Below are positions 62,766 to 64,000 of a stretch of 64,000 bases of DNA, piece by piece. The stretch's first letter is position 1. Every line of letters begins with the position of its first letter. The notes beneath the pieces are model-generated. The model was not told where the DNA came from and did no database searches. It saw only the letters and a program-made list of their open reading frames with translations. Source of the stretch: Chitinophagaceae bacterium (lineage in GTDB: Bacteria; Bacteroidota; Bacteroidia; Chitinophagales; UBA10324); NCBI GenBank assembly GCA_947474435.1, contig CANJII010000004.1, positions 1-64,000 of the forward strand, given 5' to 3'. Position numbers and translations under genes: made by a program.

Positions 62766-64000
62766 TTAAACAAGATTCCTTTTAAGCAAATATTTTTCAA
62801 TCAGAAAACTTAAAAAATAAGCTGCCGGAATCAGCAATAAAATATCCGCGGGTAATAAAAATCGCATCTCAATATTTCTATAAACAAAAGACAGCGATAA
62901 ATAAGAAAAAATAAAATAGAAAAGAATCAGGTTAAACAGAACTGGAATTTTTTTATTTCTTTGAAAATACAGCAACACTCCCGCAAACCCAATTAAAATA
63001 AGTATTGATCGATAACCAAATAATAAAGTAGAAAACAGATTTACCAATCTGCTGGATGGATTATATAAACCACTTTTAAATAAACATTTTTTTAGATTGC
63101 TTAATGGAACCCACACATAAAAATTCAGTTGATTATATTGTTTTTGGTTTTGAGTAAGCTCATTAAATAAAATTGAAATTTCTTGTGAGCAACTGCTGTC
63201 TTCAGGTAAATAACCGTTTCTGTAGCCAGCATTTTTCATAAAGGCATTAAACCCGAATCCACAATCATGACACATTTGTGCGACTTTATTCAACTTGACT
63301 GAATCTTCAGGTATTAAAAATGATGCTTTTGGCCACTCTGCTTTTTCCCCTTTCATTATTTGTGTCATCTGCGGATCCCAGTCGGTTTTAACTGAAAAAA
63401 TATAATCCCGAAATCCCATAATATCCTTATCCCAACAACCAACAGCGCTTAAATCCTGAGAAAACATTATAGTATCATGTAAAACAAAATTTCTTACTGG
63501 CCATAATCCATAAGAAAGAATAAAGGCAAAAGAAAATGGAAGGGCAAATTTTATAAACGCATAAACCGAGTTTCGATAATGAAATAACATGGCCAGTAAG
63601 GCTGCCGGAAAAAAGAAAATAATTTGCAATCTGGTAAGCGTTGCAATACCTATGAATAATCCGCTAAAAAAATAATGTGCTTTTAATTTATCGTTTACAA
63701 AAAACCAGGTACCCGCTAACAAGAAAAAAACACTGGTTGTTTCGGCATAAATTATTGGAGCCCAAACTATGCTGAATGGATAAAAGGTATAAAGAATTGC
63801 TGCGCTGATTGAAAAAATTTTATTAAAGAAAACGCGGTTAACAATTTTATAAATAAGATAAATGCTTGCTGTATCTAATAATAATTGTGCCCAGACAATT
63901 AACTTATAGGCAAGCAAAATATTTTTTCCTGAAAGCAAATAAAACAATCCAATAAAAAATGAGTAACCCGGCGGTCGGAAAAAATATCCGGTTGGTTCAT
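62766..64000 (-). CDS. GT39-like (ArnT/PMT-type) membrane glycosyltransferase, 5' end beyond the window
   Basis: The frame is open to the window edge, giving at least 411 residues with no proper start; the visible TTG at 63947 is internal. Just inside the edge it reads TGYFFRPPGYSFFIG, the loop seen in PMT_2/ArnT-type enzymes. About nine membrane segments follow, with the periplasmic loop GCWDKDIMGFRDYIF and WDPQMTQIMKG in the middle. Such enzymes transfer sugars from a polyprenyl-phosphate carrier to a glycan or protein outside the membrane. A 120-nt gap separates it from the GT4 gene. The complete N-terminus lies outside. Confidence 0.85.
   Translation of the reverse strand, partial: EPTGYFFRPPGYSFFIGLFYLLSGKNILLAYKLIVWAQLLLDTASIYLIYKIVNRVFFNKIFSISAAILYTFYPFSIVWAPIIYAETTSVFFLLAGTWFFVNDKLKAHYFFSGLFIGIATLTRLQIIFFFPAALLAMLFHYRNSVYAFIKFALPFSFAFILSYGLWPVRNFVLHDTIMFSQDLSAVGCWDKDIMGFRDYIFSVKTDWDPQMTQIMKGEKAEWPKASFLIPEDSVKLNKVAQMCHDCGFGFNAFMKNAGYRNGYLPEDSSCSQEISILFNELTQNQKQYNQLNFYVWVPLSNLKKCLFKSGLYNPSSRLVNLFSTLLFGYRSILILIGFAGVLLYFQRNKKIPVLFNLILFYFIFSYLSLSFVYRNIEMRFLLPADILLLIPAAYFLSFLIEKYLLKRNLV

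Overview
The window is chromosomal DNA of a low-GC, free-living member of the Bacteroidota, most likely an uncultured lineage near the Chitinophagales or Sphingobacteriales. The assignment rests on nine secreted proteins ending in type IX secretion (T9SS) sorting domains (eight type A, one gliding-motility/type B), several outer-membrane beta-barrels, DUF4476, DUF6370, DUF4139 and Crp/Fnr proteins typical of the phylum, weak Shine-Dalgarno sites, frequent TTG/GTG starts, and candidate promoters of the Bacteroidota form (-7 TAnnTTTG with -33 TTG about 19 nt upstream). No phage, transposase, CRISPR array or rRNA was seen. One tRNA is present, tRNA with anticodon CAT, probably Ile2.

Layout. 1-4687 (minus): a compact five-gene operon for exported redox proteins: multicopper oxidase, TlpA-like thioredoxin, a second thioredoxin-fold protein, an arylsulfotransferase-like protein and a YHYH-type protein cut by the window edge. 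It diverges from a TonB-type outer-membrane barrel (4892-7522), with a perfect 9-bp inverted repeat between them. 7523-10900 (minus): an ECF42-type sigma factor with a YCII/DGPF protein, a VOC protein, an ABM-like protein, DUF1761 and one small conserved protein. 11037-24469: mixed secreted and housekeeping genes, including a T9SS nuclease, an exported cupredoxin, a protein with an internal domain duplication, a split ORF pair whose candidate catalytic residues lie in two reading frames, and a deletion-type scar joining the start of a flavin oxidoreductase to the end of a histidine kinase. 24545-33543: housekeeping genes (acyl-CoA dehydrogenase, uvrA, Crp/Fnr regulator, hydrolase-CBS-BamA-like-NAD kinase). 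33577-44738: an AT-rich surface-glycan island with two paralogous methyltransferases, two paralogous FemAB-like acyltransferases, an FkbM methyltransferase, an MBOAT plus SGNH-like pair, and a 1176-residue fusion of a sugar amidotransferase with two glycosyltransferases. 44871-59142: T9SS cargo (delta-60 repeat protein, M43 metalloprotease, PKD/type B protein), anmK, dxs and nadE. 59384-64000: the tRNA, a HAD phosphatase and a second glycosylation cluster (two GT4 enzymes and a GT39-like membrane protein cut by the right edge).

How the genes fit together. The exported copper and thiol proteins look like one extracytoplasmic redox module. The glycan genes probably build and decorate a surface polysaccharide or the A-LPS-like anchor that T9SS cargo requires, but no locus-specific product can be named. 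The strongest candidates for something new are the triple-domain amidotransferase-GT-GT fusion, the five-gene redox operon, the two-frame Cys/His protein and the truncated oxidoreductase/kinase junction. All functions are inferred from motifs and memory of families; no database search was possible.
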